Part shown: piece by piece, positions 16,485 through 25,900 of the stretch
How the letters are laid out: the number at the start of each line of letters is the position of its first letter
Position numbering within the stretch: position 1 is the stretch's first letter
Notes under the pieces: generated by a model
What the model was told of the DNA's origin: nothing
Seen by the model: the letters and a program-made list of their open reading frames with translations, nothing else
Database searches by the model: none
Made by a program: the position numbers and the translations under genes
NCBI GenBank assembly: GCA_017546165.1
Contig: JAFYXL010000001.1
Location: 21,787 to 85,786, forward strand
Source of the DNA: Clostridia bacterium
GTDB lineage: Bacteria; Bacillota; Clostridia; Monoglobales; Monoglobaceae
Reading direction: 5' to 3'
Length of the DNA: 64,000 nt

Positions 16485-16912
16485 ATGGAGAATACAAACC
16501 ATTGATAGTGGCTTTTTGCTGCAACTGGTGTTCATATGCAGGTGCGGACTTAGCGGGAACAAATCGTTCCAACTATCCTGATAACGTAAAGATTATCAAA
16601 GTTCCCTGCTCTTGCCGAGTAAACCCAATGTTTATTCTTCGTGCATTCCAGAGAGGCGCTGACGGGGTAATCCTTTGCGGATGTCATCCCGGTGACTGCC
16701 ACTATACATCAGGTAACTACTATACAAGAAGAAGAATGGCGCTTCTCTTCTCAATGCTTAACTTCTTGGGTATCGAGAAAGAGCGTACCCGTGTTGAATG
16801 GGTATCTGCCGCTGAAGGTGCAAAATTTGCGGCAACTATGAATGAATTTACTGAAGCTGTTGCCAAACTTGGCGAGAACAAGAGATTGGAGGATTTGCGA
16901 TGCAAAAGATAA
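16475..16912 (+). CDS. flxD: FlxD/MvhD-like [2Fe-2S] electron-transfer subunit
   Basis: 145 residues, MvhD family. Conserved cysteines Cys15/16/19, Cys45/47 and Cys68/70/75 (FCCNWCSYAG, VPCSCRVNP, CGCHPGDCHY) hold the [2Fe-2S] cluster that connects the input module with HdrA. In methanogens MvhD links a [NiFe] hydrogenase; here no hydrogenase gene is present, and the next three genes form a NADH-oxidising Flx-type module, so the electron source is probably NADH. Overlaps hdrA upstream and the FlxC-like gene downstream. Confidence 0.93.
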   Translation: MQVNGEYKPLIVAFCCNWCSYAGADLAGTNRSNYPDNVKIIKVPCSCRVNPMFILRAFQRGADGVILCGCHPGDCHYTSGNYYTRRRMALLFSMLNFLGIEKERTRVEWVSAAEGAKFAATMNEFTEAVAKLGENKRLEDLRCKR

Positions 16913-17892
16913 CTAGTGAAGCTTTAATCAACAAAGCTTGTGAATTGCTTGAAAATAAAACCGTAAATCGTGTTCTTGGCTGGAAGGTGGGCGAATTTGC
17001 TTATGATATCACTCCGGCACTGTTCACAGATTGTGACAGCCTTAAGTCAGACTTTGTATTTGGCGATTTTTGCGGTGCAAACTTCTCAAAATACTTAGTT
17101 TCAGAAACACGTAAGTCAGATGAAAAGGTTTTGGTGTTTTTGAAACCTTGTGATACTTACAGCTTCAATCAGTTGCTCACTGAAAACCGCTTTAATCGTG
17201 AAAATGTCTATGCAATCGGTATCCCTTGCGAGGGAATGGCAGACATCAGCAAAATAAAGGCGGCTGTGGGTGACGGCATTGTGGGTCTTTCTTCTGAAGG
17301 TGACAAGATTATTGTTGACACTCTTTATGACGGCAAACAGGAAATTGATGCCAAGTCCGTGATGGCTGAGAGATGTGCAGTTTGCAAAAGCAAAAAGTGT
17401 GTCGCTTATGACGAGCTTATGGGCGAAGAGGGTGAGATTGTTGACTCGAACCGCTTTGACGAGGTTGAAAAATTAGAAAAAATGACCGAGGATGAGAGAT
17501 ACGCATTCTGGCAGGGTGAGCTTTCAAGATGTATCAGATGTAATGCTTGCCGTGACATATGCCCTGCTTGTACTTGTGAAAATTGTGTGTTTGACAATCC
17601 TGAGTCAAGTGTTCAAAACAAAGCTATTTCAGATAGTTTTGAAGAAAAAATGTTCCATATTATCAGAGCTTTTCACGTTGCAGGTCGTTGTACTGATTGT
17701 GGCGAATGTTCAAGAGTTTGCCCACAGAATATTCCGCTTCATCTCCTCAACCGCAAGTTCATCAAGGATATCAATGATTTCTATGGTGAATATCAGGCAG
17801 GGGCAGAGGTTGGAAACCGTGCTCCGCTTGTTGATTACACCTTGGAGGACTTAGAACCGGGAGAAGCTTTGGAGAGAGGAGCTGAAAACTAA
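16900..17892 (+). CDS. FlxC-like iron-sulfur subunit
   Basis: 330 residues. The N-terminal two-thirds resembles the beta-type subunits of F420-hydrogenase/formate-dehydrogenase and sulfhydrogenase families, with an extra CAVCKSKKC motif (159-167). Two ferredoxin-type clusters follow: Cys211/214/217/221 with three further cysteines (224, 226, 229), and Cys264/267/270/274. By order and composition it corresponds to one of the two Fe-S subunits of FlxABCD, which relay electrons from the FlxA flavin to FlxD. The B-versus-C assignment within Flx is provisional. Its stop codon shares a base with the next start. Confidence 0.8.
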   Translation: MQKITSEALINKACELLENKTVNRVLGWKVGEFAYDITPALFTDCDSLKSDFVFGDFCGANFSKYLVSETRKSDEKVLVFLKPCDTYSFNQLLTENRFNRENVYAIGIPCEGMADISKIKAAVGDGIVGLSSEGDKIIVDTLYDGKQEIDAKSVMAERCAVCKSKKCVAYDELMGEEGEIVDSNRFDEVEKLEKMTEDERYAFWQGELSRCIRCNACRDICPACTCENCVFDNPESSVQNKAISDSFEEKMFHIIRAFHVAGRCTDCGECSRVCPQNIPLHLLNRKFIKDINDFYGEYQAGAEVGNRAPLVDYTLEDLEPGEALERGAEN

Positions 17893-18917
17893 TGCGTAAA
17901 TGTTCTATAAACGATCTTAATTCAGTTTTTGAAAAAATCTCTCAGTCAGCTGTTCTTTACATCCCTGTGGATGGCGAGAATGGTGCGGACTACAAAATTT
18001 GGGAAAAAGGCGTGGAGCTTAGCAACGCTCTTAACACCAACAAAAGTCCAAAGAACTTTTTCTTCCCACAAAGTGAGGACCTTGTTGAATTCAAAACTGA
18101 AGGTAAAGATATTGAAGTAATTGATATAAGGGATTCAAAGGAAGATTTCGTTGTGTTTGGTGTTCGTGCCTGTGATGTTAAAAGCTTTGAAGTTCTGGAC
18201 AGAGTTTTCCTTAGCGAGCCTGTTGATAGCTACTACGCTGACAGACGTGAACACGGTGTTATCATCTCAATGGCTTGTTCAAGACCTGTTGAGACTTGCT
18301 TCTGCCAAACTTTTGATATAGATGCTACCAATCCTTTGGGTGACATCGCTTGCTGGAAGACAGATGACGCTGTTTACTTTGAGGCAAAGACAGAAAAAGG
18401 CCAGGCCCTTATGGATAAAATCTCAGACCTTACATCAGAAAGTGATGACAAGGCGGTAGAGGAGCAGAAGACTAAAACAACTGAAATTATGAAAAGGCTT
18501 CCACTTGCAGACCTCAAGGCTGACAAATTTGGCGCAGGCAAAACTGAAGAATTCTTCAATGATCCTGCATGGGCTGAATTGTCCCAAAGTTGTCTTGGTT
18601 GCGGAACCTGTACATTCGTTTGTCCTACTTGTCAGTGCTATGACATCAAGGATTACAACACAGGCAAAGGGGTAATACGTTACAGATGCTGGGATTCTTG
18701 TATGTATTCTGACTTTACAAGAATGGCTCACGGTAATTCCCGTAACAGCCAGCTTGAGAGATTCCGTCAGCGTTTTATGCACAAGCTTGTTTACTATCCT
18801 GAAAACAATGAGGGATTATTCAGCTGTGTGGGCTGTGGCAGATGCTTAAGCAAGTGTCCGATTTCGATGAACATAGTAAAGGTTATGAAAACGTTAGGAG
18901 GAAAGAATAATGGCTAG
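17892..18917 (+). CDS. FlxB-like dicluster iron-sulfur subunit
   Basis: 341 residues. Similar in plan to the preceding protein and to the beta subunit of archaeal sulfhydrogenases: a non-cluster N-terminal domain, then Cys234/237/240/244 with CPTCQC, a WDSCMYSDFTRMAHG segment that is typical of the family, and Cys312/315/318/322. Two [4Fe-4S] clusters are expected. Its start overlaps the previous stop (TAATG), and its 3' end overlaps the FlxA-like gene by eight bases, so the four Flx-type subunits are translated in step. Confidence 0.85.
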   Translation: MRKCSINDLNSVFEKISQSAVLYIPVDGENGADYKIWEKGVELSNALNTNKSPKNFFFPQSEDLVEFKTEGKDIEVIDIRDSKEDFVVFGVRACDVKSFEVLDRVFLSEPVDSYYADRREHGVIISMACSRPVETCFCQTFDIDATNPLGDIACWKTDDAVYFEAKTEKGQALMDKISDLTSESDDKAVEEQKTKTTEIMKRLPLADLKADKFGAGKTEEFFNDPAWAELSQSCLGCGTCTFVCPTCQCYDIKDYNTGKGVIRYRCWDSCMYSDFTRMAHGNSRNSQLERFRQRFMHKLVYYPENNEGLFSCVGCGRCLSKCPISMNIVKVMKTLGGKNNG

Positions 18918-19743
18918 CAGAGAAGAAGCATTAATTCCAAAAGTTGGGGTTATAACAGATGTACGTATTGATACTCCTGATGTAAAAACCTTCAGAGTTG
19001 TAACACCTGATGGCAAAAAGGCATTTGACCACAAGCCCGGTCAGTGTGCTATGCTTTCCATTCCAGGCGTTGGTGAGGCTATGTTCTCAATTACATCTTC
19101 ACCTACAAATACAGAGTTTATGGAATTTTCAATCAAAAAATGTGGTTGTGTTACAGAGTGGCTTCATCAGGCTGAAGTTGGTCAGCAGATTACAATTCGT
19201 GGACCATACGGAAATCCTTTCCCTGTTGATGATGAATTCAGGGGCAAGGACCTACTCTTTATTGCAGGTGGTATTGGTCTTGCGCCGCTTCGCTCAGTAA
19301 TTAACTACTGCAGACACTATAGAGAAAACTATGGTAAGATTGACATTGTTTATGGTTCAAGAAGCAAGGATGACCTGGTTGACTATCAGGAAATTATTGA
19401 TGAGTGGACAAAAGATGCCAACGTAAACGTTTACCTTACAATTGATAACCCGCAGGAGGGTTGGGACGGTCACGTTGGATTTGTTCCAAACTATGTAAAA
19501 GAGCTAGGCTTTGACCTGAATAAAACTGCTGTAATCTGCGGTCCTCCGATTATGATTAAGTTCACACTCCAAGGACTTGTTGAGATGGGTTATGACAAGA
19601 CTCAGGTTTACACAACAATGGAACTTCGTATGAAGTGCGGCGTTGGTAAATGTGGCAGATGCAATATTGGTTCAAAGTATGTTTGTAAAGATGGCCCGGT
19701 ATTCCGTTGCGACGAGCTTGAAGAACTACCGGATGAATATTAA
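18910..19743 (+). CDS. flxA: FlxA-like FAD/NAD(P)H-binding oxidoreductase subunit
   Basis: 277 residues of the ferredoxin-NADP reductase superfamily, close in plan to the gamma subunit of sulfhydrogenases and to PyrK. FAD-binding FSITSSP (59-65), nucleotide-binding IAGGIGLAPLRS (118-129) and CGPPIM (210-215), and C-terminal [2Fe-2S] cysteines 243/248/251/259. Expected to oxidise NADH (or NADPH) and feed electrons through the neighbouring Fe-S proteins to HdrA. The nucleotide specificity cannot be fixed by eye. Confidence 0.9.
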   Translation: MASREEALIPKVGVITDVRIDTPDVKTFRVVTPDGKKAFDHKPGQCAMLSIPGVGEAMFSITSSPTNTEFMEFSIKKCGCVTEWLHQAEVGQQITIRGPYGNPFPVDDEFRGKDLLFIAGGIGLAPLRSVINYCRHYRENYGKIDIVYGSRSKDDLVDYQEIIDEWTKDANVNVYLTIDNPQEGWDGHVGFVPNYVKELGFDLNKTAVICGPPIMIKFTLQGLVEMGYDKTQVYTTMELRMKCGVGKCGRCNIGSKYVCKDGPVFRCDELEELPDEY

Positions 19744-19759
19744 TAGGAGGTAAACTGAT

Positions 19760-20434
19760 ATGGAAAATATGGTAAATATATTCCTTTACGGAAAAAAATA
19801 CGAAGTTCCAAGCAATCTCACTATTATGAGTGCTATGGAATATGCAGGATATCAGTTGGTTCGTGGTTGTGGCTGCCGTAATGGTTTTTGCGGTGCTTGC
19901 GCTACAATCTATCGCATAAAGGGTGACCGCGAACTCAAGGCTTGTCTTGCTTGTCAGACAAAGGTTGAGGACAATATGTATATTGCAACTCTTCCATTCT
20001 TCCCGCTGGTAAAACAGGTTTACGATATGGAGAAGATTACACCAACAGAGGCTGTTATGATGCAGCTTTATCCTGAAATTTATTCTTGTATAGGCTGTAA
20101 TGCTTGTACAAAGGCCTGCACACAGGAACTCAATGTTATGCAGTACATTGCATATGCACAGAGAGGCGACTTTGAAAAGTGTGCTGAGGAATCATTTGAC
20201 TGCGTAATGTGTGGCGTTTGTTCATCACGTTGTCCTGCAGGTATTTCACATCCACAGGTTGCTATGCTTGCACGTCGTATCAATGGTAAATATCTTGCTC
20301 CCGGATGCGGACATCTTGAAGACCGTGTTAAGGAAATCAAAGACGGTACCTTCACAGAGCTTATCGAAGCTTTGATGCAGAAACCTATTGAAGAGATGAA
20401 AGAACTTTACAACACACGCGAAATCGAAAAGTAA
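19760..20434 (+). CDS. frdB: Fumarate reductase-type iron-sulfur subunit (short FrdB/TfrB-like)
   Basis: 224 residues: an N-terminal plant-type [2Fe-2S] domain (Cys37/39/44/47 and Cys62/65 region), then two [4Fe-4S] motifs (Cys110/113/116/120 and Cys148/151/154/158). This is the FrdB/SdhB order. The C-terminal cluster motif CVMCGVCSSRCP has four regularly spaced cysteines rather than the FrdB pattern for [3Fe-4S]. Methanogen TfrB carries an HdrB-like C-terminal half; here that half is missing and a separate HdrB is encoded in the same operon. No membrane anchor genes (frdC/D) occur, so the enzyme is predicted to be soluble. Confidence 0.88.
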   Translation: MENMVNIFLYGKKYEVPSNLTIMSAMEYAGYQLVRGCGCRNGFCGACATIYRIKGDRELKACLACQTKVEDNMYIATLPFFPLVKQVYDMEKITPTEAVMMQLYPEIYSCIGCNACTKACTQELNVMQYIAYAQRGDFEKCAEESFDCVMCGVCSSRCPAGISHPQVAMLARRINGKYLAPGCGHLEDRVKEIKDGTFTELIEALMQKPIEEMKELYNTREIEK

Positions 20435-20447
20435 GGAGGGCAAATTT

Positions 20448-22049
20448 ATGTATTCAGAAAATTTTCAGAAATCTATTGCCGCTGTTGAAGCTGCAAGAGA
20501 AAAAAATATCGCTTTAGAGCCTGAACGTATGACTGCAAAGCAGAAGGAAGATTTGTTGGCTGCATACCATCCTGATTACAAACAGGGTGAATTTGCTGTA
20601 CTCGAAATTGGTCCTAACAAGGGCGATAAAGTTCCGACCGAACTTGCTGAGATGCTTCAGGCACACAGCAGAATTAAGGCTGACAGTGTTGACCTTTCAA
20701 ACCCTGATTATGATGTAGATGTACTCGTTATCGGTGGTGGCGGAGCAGGTTCATCTGCTGCCATTGAGGCACACGAGGCAGGCGCAAATGTAATGATAGT
20801 TACAAAGCTTCGTATTGGTGACGCCAACACAATGATGGCTGAAGGCGGTATCCAGGCGGCTGACAAACCAAATGATTCACCTGCTATCCACTTTGTTGAC
20901 GCATTTGGCGGTGGCCACTTTGCTGCAAAACGTGACCTTCTTTCAAAGCTTGTTTGCGATGCTCCTGAGGCTATCAAATGGCTCAGCGACCTTGGTGTTG
21001 AGTTTGATAAGACTGAAGACGGAACAATGGTTACAACTCACGGCGGTGGTACTTCACGCAAGCGTATGCACGCGGCAAAAGACTACTCAGGTGCTGAAAT
21101 TATGAGAACTCTCCGTGATGAAGTTTTAAATCGTCAGATTCCAGTTGTAGATTTTACTGCTGCAATTGAACTTATCCTGGACGAAAACGGCAATGCTGCC
21201 GGTGCGGTTCTTATGAATATGGAAACAAAAGAACTTCTTGTTGCAAAAGCAAAAACTGTTGTTATCGCAACAGGCGGTGCAGGCCGTATGCACTATCAGG
21301 GCTTCCCTACATCAAACCACTATGGTGCAACTGCTGACGGACTCGTTCTTGGATATCGTGCAGGAGCAAAGCTTCTTTATGCTGAGACTCTCCAGTATCA
21401 CCCAACAGGTGCAGCATTCCCTGAACAGATTTTCGGTGCTCTTGTTACAGAGAAGGTACGTTCACTTGGTGCAAAGCTTGTAAACGTAAATGGCGAAGTA
21501 TTTATGCATCCGCTTGAAACACGTGACGTTACAGCAGCTTCTGTAATCCGTGAATGTAGTGACCGTGGCAACGGTGTTGATACAGGTAATGGCCTTGCTG
21601 TATGGCTCGACACTCCAATGATTGAAAAAATCGGTGGTGAAGGCACAATCGAGGCAAGAATTCCTGCTATGATGAGAATGTTTGGTCAGTACGGAATTGA
21701 CATCCGCAAAGAGCCTATTCTTATCTATCCAACACTTCACTATCAAAACGGTGGTCTTGATATTACTCCTGATTGTATGACAACAAATGTTAAAAATTTG
21801 TTTGTTGCAGGCGAAGCCGTTGGTGGAATTCACGGCAAGAACCGTCTTATGGGCAACTCACTTCTTGATATTATCGTATTTGGTCGCAGTGCAGGTAAGA
21901 GTGCTGCAAAAGCGTCAAAGGAAACAACATTAGGCGCTCTCACACTTAGACACGTCGAGAAATTTGAGAGTGAAATTAAGGCAGCAGGAATAGAAACAGA
22001 AAAAGTTTCACCAAAGCTTTTGCCTGATTACACACGTAAAGTAAAGTAG
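20448..22049 (+). CDS. frdA: Soluble fumarate reductase-type flavoprotein
   Basis: 533 residues: an 88-residue N-terminal extension, then the FAD domain (GGGGAG 96-101). Residues equivalent to the fumarate reductase active site are kept: His318 in HPTGA, Glu335 and Arg338 in TEKVR, Arg359 in TRDVT, His431 in LHYQNGG, and Arg466 in KNRLMGNSL. The histidine that binds FAD covalently in membrane FrdA/SdhA (SHTxxAEGG) is replaced by Asn127 (ANTMMAEGG), so FAD should be non-covalent. Fumarate reduction to succinate is the best-supported reaction; related enoate acceptors are not excluded. The unusual N-terminus may be a docking element for the Hdr or Flx subunits. Confidence 0.88.
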   Translation: MYSENFQKSIAAVEAAREKNIALEPERMTAKQKEDLLAAYHPDYKQGEFAVLEIGPNKGDKVPTELAEMLQAHSRIKADSVDLSNPDYDVDVLVIGGGGAGSSAAIEAHEAGANVMIVTKLRIGDANTMMAEGGIQAADKPNDSPAIHFVDAFGGGHFAAKRDLLSKLVCDAPEAIKWLSDLGVEFDKTEDGTMVTTHGGGTSRKRMHAAKDYSGAEIMRTLRDEVLNRQIPVVDFTAAIELILDENGNAAGAVLMNMETKELLVAKAKTVVIATGGAGRMHYQGFPTSNHYGATADGLVLGYRAGAKLLYAETLQYHPTGAAFPEQIFGALVTEKVRSLGAKLVNVNGEVFMHPLETRDVTAASVIRECSDRGNGVDTGNGLAVWLDTPMIEKIGGEGTIEARIPAMMRMFGQYGIDIRKEPILIYPTLHYQNGGLDITPDCMTTNVKNLFVAGEAVGGIHGKNRLMGNSLLDIIVFGRSAGKSAAKASKETTLGALTLRHVEKFESEIKAAGIETEKVSPKLLPDYTRKVK

Positions 22050-22081
22050 TTATCGATAATTTGAAAAGAGGTTTTGTTTAA

Positions 22082-23341
22082 ATGAATTTGTTTGGCGGGA
22101 TTATCCCTGTTACAGGAATAACTTTCTTGGTATTTTGTCTTTTTGCAATAGCAACTGTAGGTTATTCAATAGGTCGTATAGAAATCAAGGGTATTTCACT
22201 TGGCACAGCGGGTGTATTTATTGCAGCATTAGTTTTTGGTGCGTTATTCTACGACGACTTGGCCGTTCAGCTTCCTGATTATACAGGCAGTGCACTTAAG
22301 ATTGTTGAAAACATCGGACTTATCTTGTTTGTAACATCTGTTGGTTTTATTGCAGGTCCAAAGTTTTTTGGAAATATGAAAAAGAACTTCAAGTCTTATG
22401 TTCTTTTAGGCTTAATCATTATCTTAGCCGGTGGACTTTCTGCTGTTGCTTGCATCTATATTGGCCGTGCAATGGGTGAGACAAACAATGCAGAGTTTGC
22501 ATCTATGGTTGCAGGTTTGCTGTCAGGTGCTCTCACATCAACACCTGCATTTTCTGCAGCAAAAGCAACAGTTGCATCAAAGTATGTTGGCGAGATGGCT
22601 GCAGAGTGTGAAGCTATCGTTTCAGTAGGTAATGGTATTGCGTACATATTTGGTGTCGTTGGGGTTGTACTTTTTGTTCAGCTTATGCCTAAGATTTTGA
22701 AGGTTGATATGGAAGTAGAACGTGCAAAGCTCACTGTTTCAAATGATACTGCTTCATCCAAAAAGGTTTACAATGGCAAGCTTATCGAGATGGATTCCTT
22801 TGGTATTATGCCTTTTGCCCTTGCCTCAGTTTTGGGCATTATAGTTGGTATGATCAAAATCCCTCTTTCAGCACAAGGACTTGGCGGTACAACATTCTCA
22901 CTTACAACAACAGGTGGATGCTTGCTTATGGCATTGATTTTTGGTCATTTTGCCAGAGTTGGCAAAATCAGTATTATGCCTCCGGCTGCAACCCTCAAGG
23001 TGTTCAGAGAATTTGGTCTTATGCTGTTCTTGATGGGCGCAGGTATTGCAGGTGGTGCGAAGTTTATTGAATACTTTGACCCAATGTATTTTGTATATGG
23101 TGTTATAATGACAATTCTTCCACTTATCATTGGATTCCTGTTTGCAAAGTATGTTCTTAAGCTTAGTCTTCTTAACAACCTTGGCTCAATTACAGGTGGT
23201 ATGACCAGTACTCCTGCTCTGGGAACTTTAATCAATGTTTCAGGCACAGAGGATGTTGCAGCGGCTTATGCGGCTACATATCCTATTGCACTCATATCTG
23301 TTGTTATTGTTTCACAGTTTGTAATTATTTTGTTTGGTTAA
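22082..23341 (+). CDS. AspT/YidE-type antiporter, probable dicarboxylate exchanger
   Basis: 419 residues, about ten to twelve hydrophobic segments in two related halves, each carrying the diagnostic re-entrant motif (GLLSGALTSTPAFSAA and GSITGGMTSTPALGTL). This is the aspartate:alanine exchanger family (AspT/YidE/YbjL). The central loop here is short and lacks the TrkA-C domains of AspT itself. As last gene of the Hdr-Flx-Frd operon, 32 bases after frdA, it most likely exchanges C4-dicarboxylates or aspartate for succinate. A bidirectional terminator follows. Confidence 0.85.
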   Translation: MNLFGGIIPVTGITFLVFCLFAIATVGYSIGRIEIKGISLGTAGVFIAALVFGALFYDDLAVQLPDYTGSALKIVENIGLILFVTSVGFIAGPKFFGNMKKNFKSYVLLGLIIILAGGLSAVACIYIGRAMGETNNAEFASMVAGLLSGALTSTPAFSAAKATVASKYVGEMAAECEAIVSVGNGIAYIFGVVGVVLFVQLMPKILKVDMEVERAKLTVSNDTASSKKVYNGKLIEMDSFGIMPFALASVLGIIVGMIKIPLSAQGLGGTTFSLTTTGGCLLMALIFGHFARVGKISIMPPAATLKVFREFGLMLFLMGAGIAGGAKFIEYFDPMYFVYGVIMTILPLIIGFLFAKYVLKLSLLNNLGSITGGMTSTPALGTLINVSGTEDVAAAYAATYPIALISVVIVSQFVIILFG

Positions 23342-23360
23342 AATTTAATTATAAAAACAA

Positions 23361-23403
23361 CCCCCGAAAGTCTGAATTTTCAGACTTTCGGGGGCTTTGT
23401 TTT
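23361..23403. terminator. Bidirectional terminator between convergent operons
   Basis: A 14-bp GC-rich stem (CCCCCGAAAGTCTG/CAGACTTTCGGGGG) with an A-rich 5' flank and T-rich 3' flank ends both the plus-strand frd operon and the minus-strand ctsR-clpC operon. Confidence 0.95.
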
Positions 23404-23416
23404 GGTGTAAGTCGGG

Positions 23417-25882
23417 CTATTTTTTAATTATGAACTTATTATCTGCATAGTCTATGGTTATATTGTCGCCTTTTTGGACAGCACCTTCAAGCATTTTCTC
23501 AGCAAGCATATCCTCAACGTCAGATTGGATTGCACGTCGCAGTGGTCTTGCACCATATACAGGGTCAAATCCCACACTCGCTATTTGGTCCAGAGCCGCA
23601 TCTGTGAAAGTGGCGGTGATTTCATTTGTACGCAATCTCTCACAAAGGATGTCAAGCATTTTTGTTGCAATTTGCTTAATGTCGTCACGGCCAAGCTGGC
23701 TGAATACGATTATATCATCAATTCTATTTAAGAATTCAGGCTTGAAAGCACGTTTCAGTTCGCTCATTACATCGGACTTGATTTTTGCATAATCACGGTC
23801 AGATTGCTCCTCTGATGCAGCTGCAAAGCCCAGACTCTTATTCTCGGTAATAAGCCGTGCACCAAGGTTTGATGTCATAATTATGACTGTATTGCGGAAA
23901 TCTACTCTGCGACCTTGGGAGTCTGTGAGGATTCCGTCTTCAAGTATCTGGAGAAGAATGTTAAAGACATCAGGATGCGCTTTTTCAATCTCATCAAAAA
24001 GTATAACAGAATATGGTTTTCTGCGAACTTTTTCGGTAAGCTGACCGCCTTCGTCGTAACCAACATATCCGGGAGGCGAACCTACCATACGTGATACAGC
24101 GTGCTTTTCCATATATTCTGACATATCAATACGGATAAGTGCATCTTCGTCCCCAAACATTGCCTCTGCAAGAGCTTTTGAAAGTTCTGTTTTGCCTACG
24201 CCAGTTGGACCCAGGAAGATAAATGAGCCTATTGGACGTTTGGGGTCTTTAAGACCAACTCTGCCACGGCGTATTGCTTTTGAAACAGCTGTTACGGCCT
24301 CGTTTTGGCCTACCACACGTGAGTGGAGTGTTTCTTCAAGTTTAAGCAGACGTTCGCCCTCGCCCTCCTCAATTGACTTAACGGGTATTCCTGTCCAGGA
24401 TGAAACGATTTCGGCAATCTCGGCTTCAGTAACCTTTGCGGCATCTCCGATGCTTTCGTCTTTCCAACTTTCCTTTTGTTTGTTCAGTTGATTTAAAAGC
24501 TCCTTTTCTTCGTCGCGGAGTTTTGCAGCTTTCTCATATTCCTGTGAGGCAATTGCTGCCTCTTTTTCGTGACGGATATTTTCAATTTTTGACTCAAGGT
24601 CCTTTATATCAGGTGGAGCAGTAAGTGATTTGATTCTTATCCGGGATGCTGCCTCGTCAATCAGGTCAATAGCTTTATCCGGGAGAAATCTGTCAGGGAT
24701 GTACCGCACCGACATTTTGATTGCCGCATCAAGTGCACCATCGGTAATTTTTACCCTGTGATGAGCTTCGTATTTATCGCGGATACCTTTGAGTATTTCC
24801 AAGCTCTCATCGAAGTTTGGTTCGTCCAATATTATTGACTGAAAACGTCTCTCAAGAGCTGCATCTTTTTCAATATGCTTGCGGTATTCCTCTAAGGTGG
24901 TTGCGCCAATAAGCTGTATCTCACCCCTTGCAAGGGCAGGCTTTAAGATGTTGGCAGCATCAATTGCGCCTTCTGCCGCACCGGCCCCAATAATGGTATG
25001 AATTTCGTCAATGAAAAGGATAATGTTTCCGCTTTTTCGGATTTCCTCCATAGCGCCTTTAAGGCGTTCTTCAAATTCACCACGGTACTTGGCCCCTGCC
25101 ACCATTGATGAAAGGTCGAGGGTTATAACCTTCTTGTCTTTAAGGATTTCCGGCACAAGACCCTCAACTATTTTTTGCGCCAAACCTTCAGCAACTGCAG
25201 TTTTGCCAACACCGGGTTCGCCAATAAGGCAAGGGTTGTTTTTTGTTCTGCGACTTAAAATCTGAATTACTCTCTCGATTGCATCGTCTCTGCCAATAAT
25301 AGGATCAAGTTTCAAATCAGCAGCCATTTTGGTAAGGTCCCTGCCGTATTTATCAAGAGTTGGAGTTTTTTCACCGTTATCTGACTTCCTGCCGGGACGT
25401 GATTTGCCGGCTCCACCCTGGGAGTTGGGGATTTCATCAAAGTTATTTTCGTTCATTAACTTTACAATATCTGAGTATATTTTTTGGATGTTTACACTCA
25501 GGTCGCTTAAAATTCTTACGGCAAGACTTTCTGATTCACGAAGCAGAGAAATGAGGATGTGCTCAGTGCCGATATAGTTGTGGCCAAGCTTGCGTGCCTC
25601 TGAATAGCTATGCTCCAGTACGCTTTTTGTCCTGGGGGTAAAAGCAATTGCAGGGTTGTTTATAGGTAAGTCGAGGCCTACAAAAAAGTCAATTTTACTT
25701 TCAATTTTTTTAGAGGTCACGCCATTGTCCAAAAGGATTTTTGCGGCGATTCCACTGCCTTCGCGGATAAGGCCCAAAAGCAGATGCTCGGTACCTACAT
25801 AGTTATGACCCATTTCCATTGCAACCTGACCGGCAAGGTTTATGGCATTCTTTGCGCGTTCAGTAAGTTTTTGTTCAAACAT
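23417..25882 (-). CDS. clpC: ATP-dependent Clp protease ATPase subunit ClpC
   Basis: 821 residues, Hsp100 unfoldase. Two N-terminal Clp repeats (each with [10 protein letters not shown] or [10 protein letters not shown]), AAA-1 ([15 protein letters not shown]), a UVR/coiled-coil middle region ([21 protein letters not shown]) and AAA-2 ([17 protein letters not shown]). It delivers arginine-phosphorylated and adaptor-bound substrates to ClpP. The start is put at the ATG at 25882, nine bases after AAAGGTG; the upstream GTG is less well placed. Last gene of the ctsR-mcsA-mcsB-clpC operon. Confidence 0.97.
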   Translation of the reverse strand: MFEQKLTERAKNAINLAGQVAMEMGHNYVGTEHLLLGLIREGSGIAAKILLDNGVTSKKIESKIDFFVGLDLPINNPAIAFTPRTKSVLEHSYSEARKLGHNYIGTEHILISLLRESESLAVRILSDLSVNIQKIYSDIVKLMNENNFDEIPNSQGGAGKSRPGRKSDNGEKTPTLDKYGRDLTKMAADLKLDPIIGRDDAIERVIQILSRRTKNNPCLIGEPGVGKTAVAEGLAQKIVEGLVPEILKDKKVITLDLSSMVAGAKYRGEFEERLKGAMEEIRKSGNIILFIDEIHTIIGAGAAEGAIDAANILKPALARGEIQLIGATTLEEYRKHIEKDAALERRFQSIILDEPNFDESLEILKGIRDKYEAHHRVKITDGALDAAIKMSVRYIPDRFLPDKAIDLIDEAASRIRIKSLTAPPDIKDLESKIENIRHEKEAAIASQEYEKAAKLRDEEKELLNQLNKQKESWKDESIGDAAKVTEAEIAEIVSSWTGIPVKSIEEGEGERLLKLEETLHSRVVGQNEAVTAVSKAIRRGRVGLKDPKRPIGSFIFLGPTGVGKTELSKALAEAMFGDEDALIRIDMSEYMEKHAVSRMVGSPPGYVGYDEGGQLTEKVRRKPYSVILFDEIEKAHPDVFNILLQILEDGILTDSQGRRVDFRNTVIIMTSNLGARLITENKSLGFAAASEEQSDRDYAKIKSDVMSELKRAFKPEFLNRIDDIIVFSQLGRDDIKQIATKMLDILCERLRTNEITATFTDAALDQIASVGFDPVYGARPLRRAIQSDVEDMLAEKMLEGAVQKGDNITIDYADNKFIIKK

Positions 25883-25900
25883 AAATCTCACACCTTTCTA

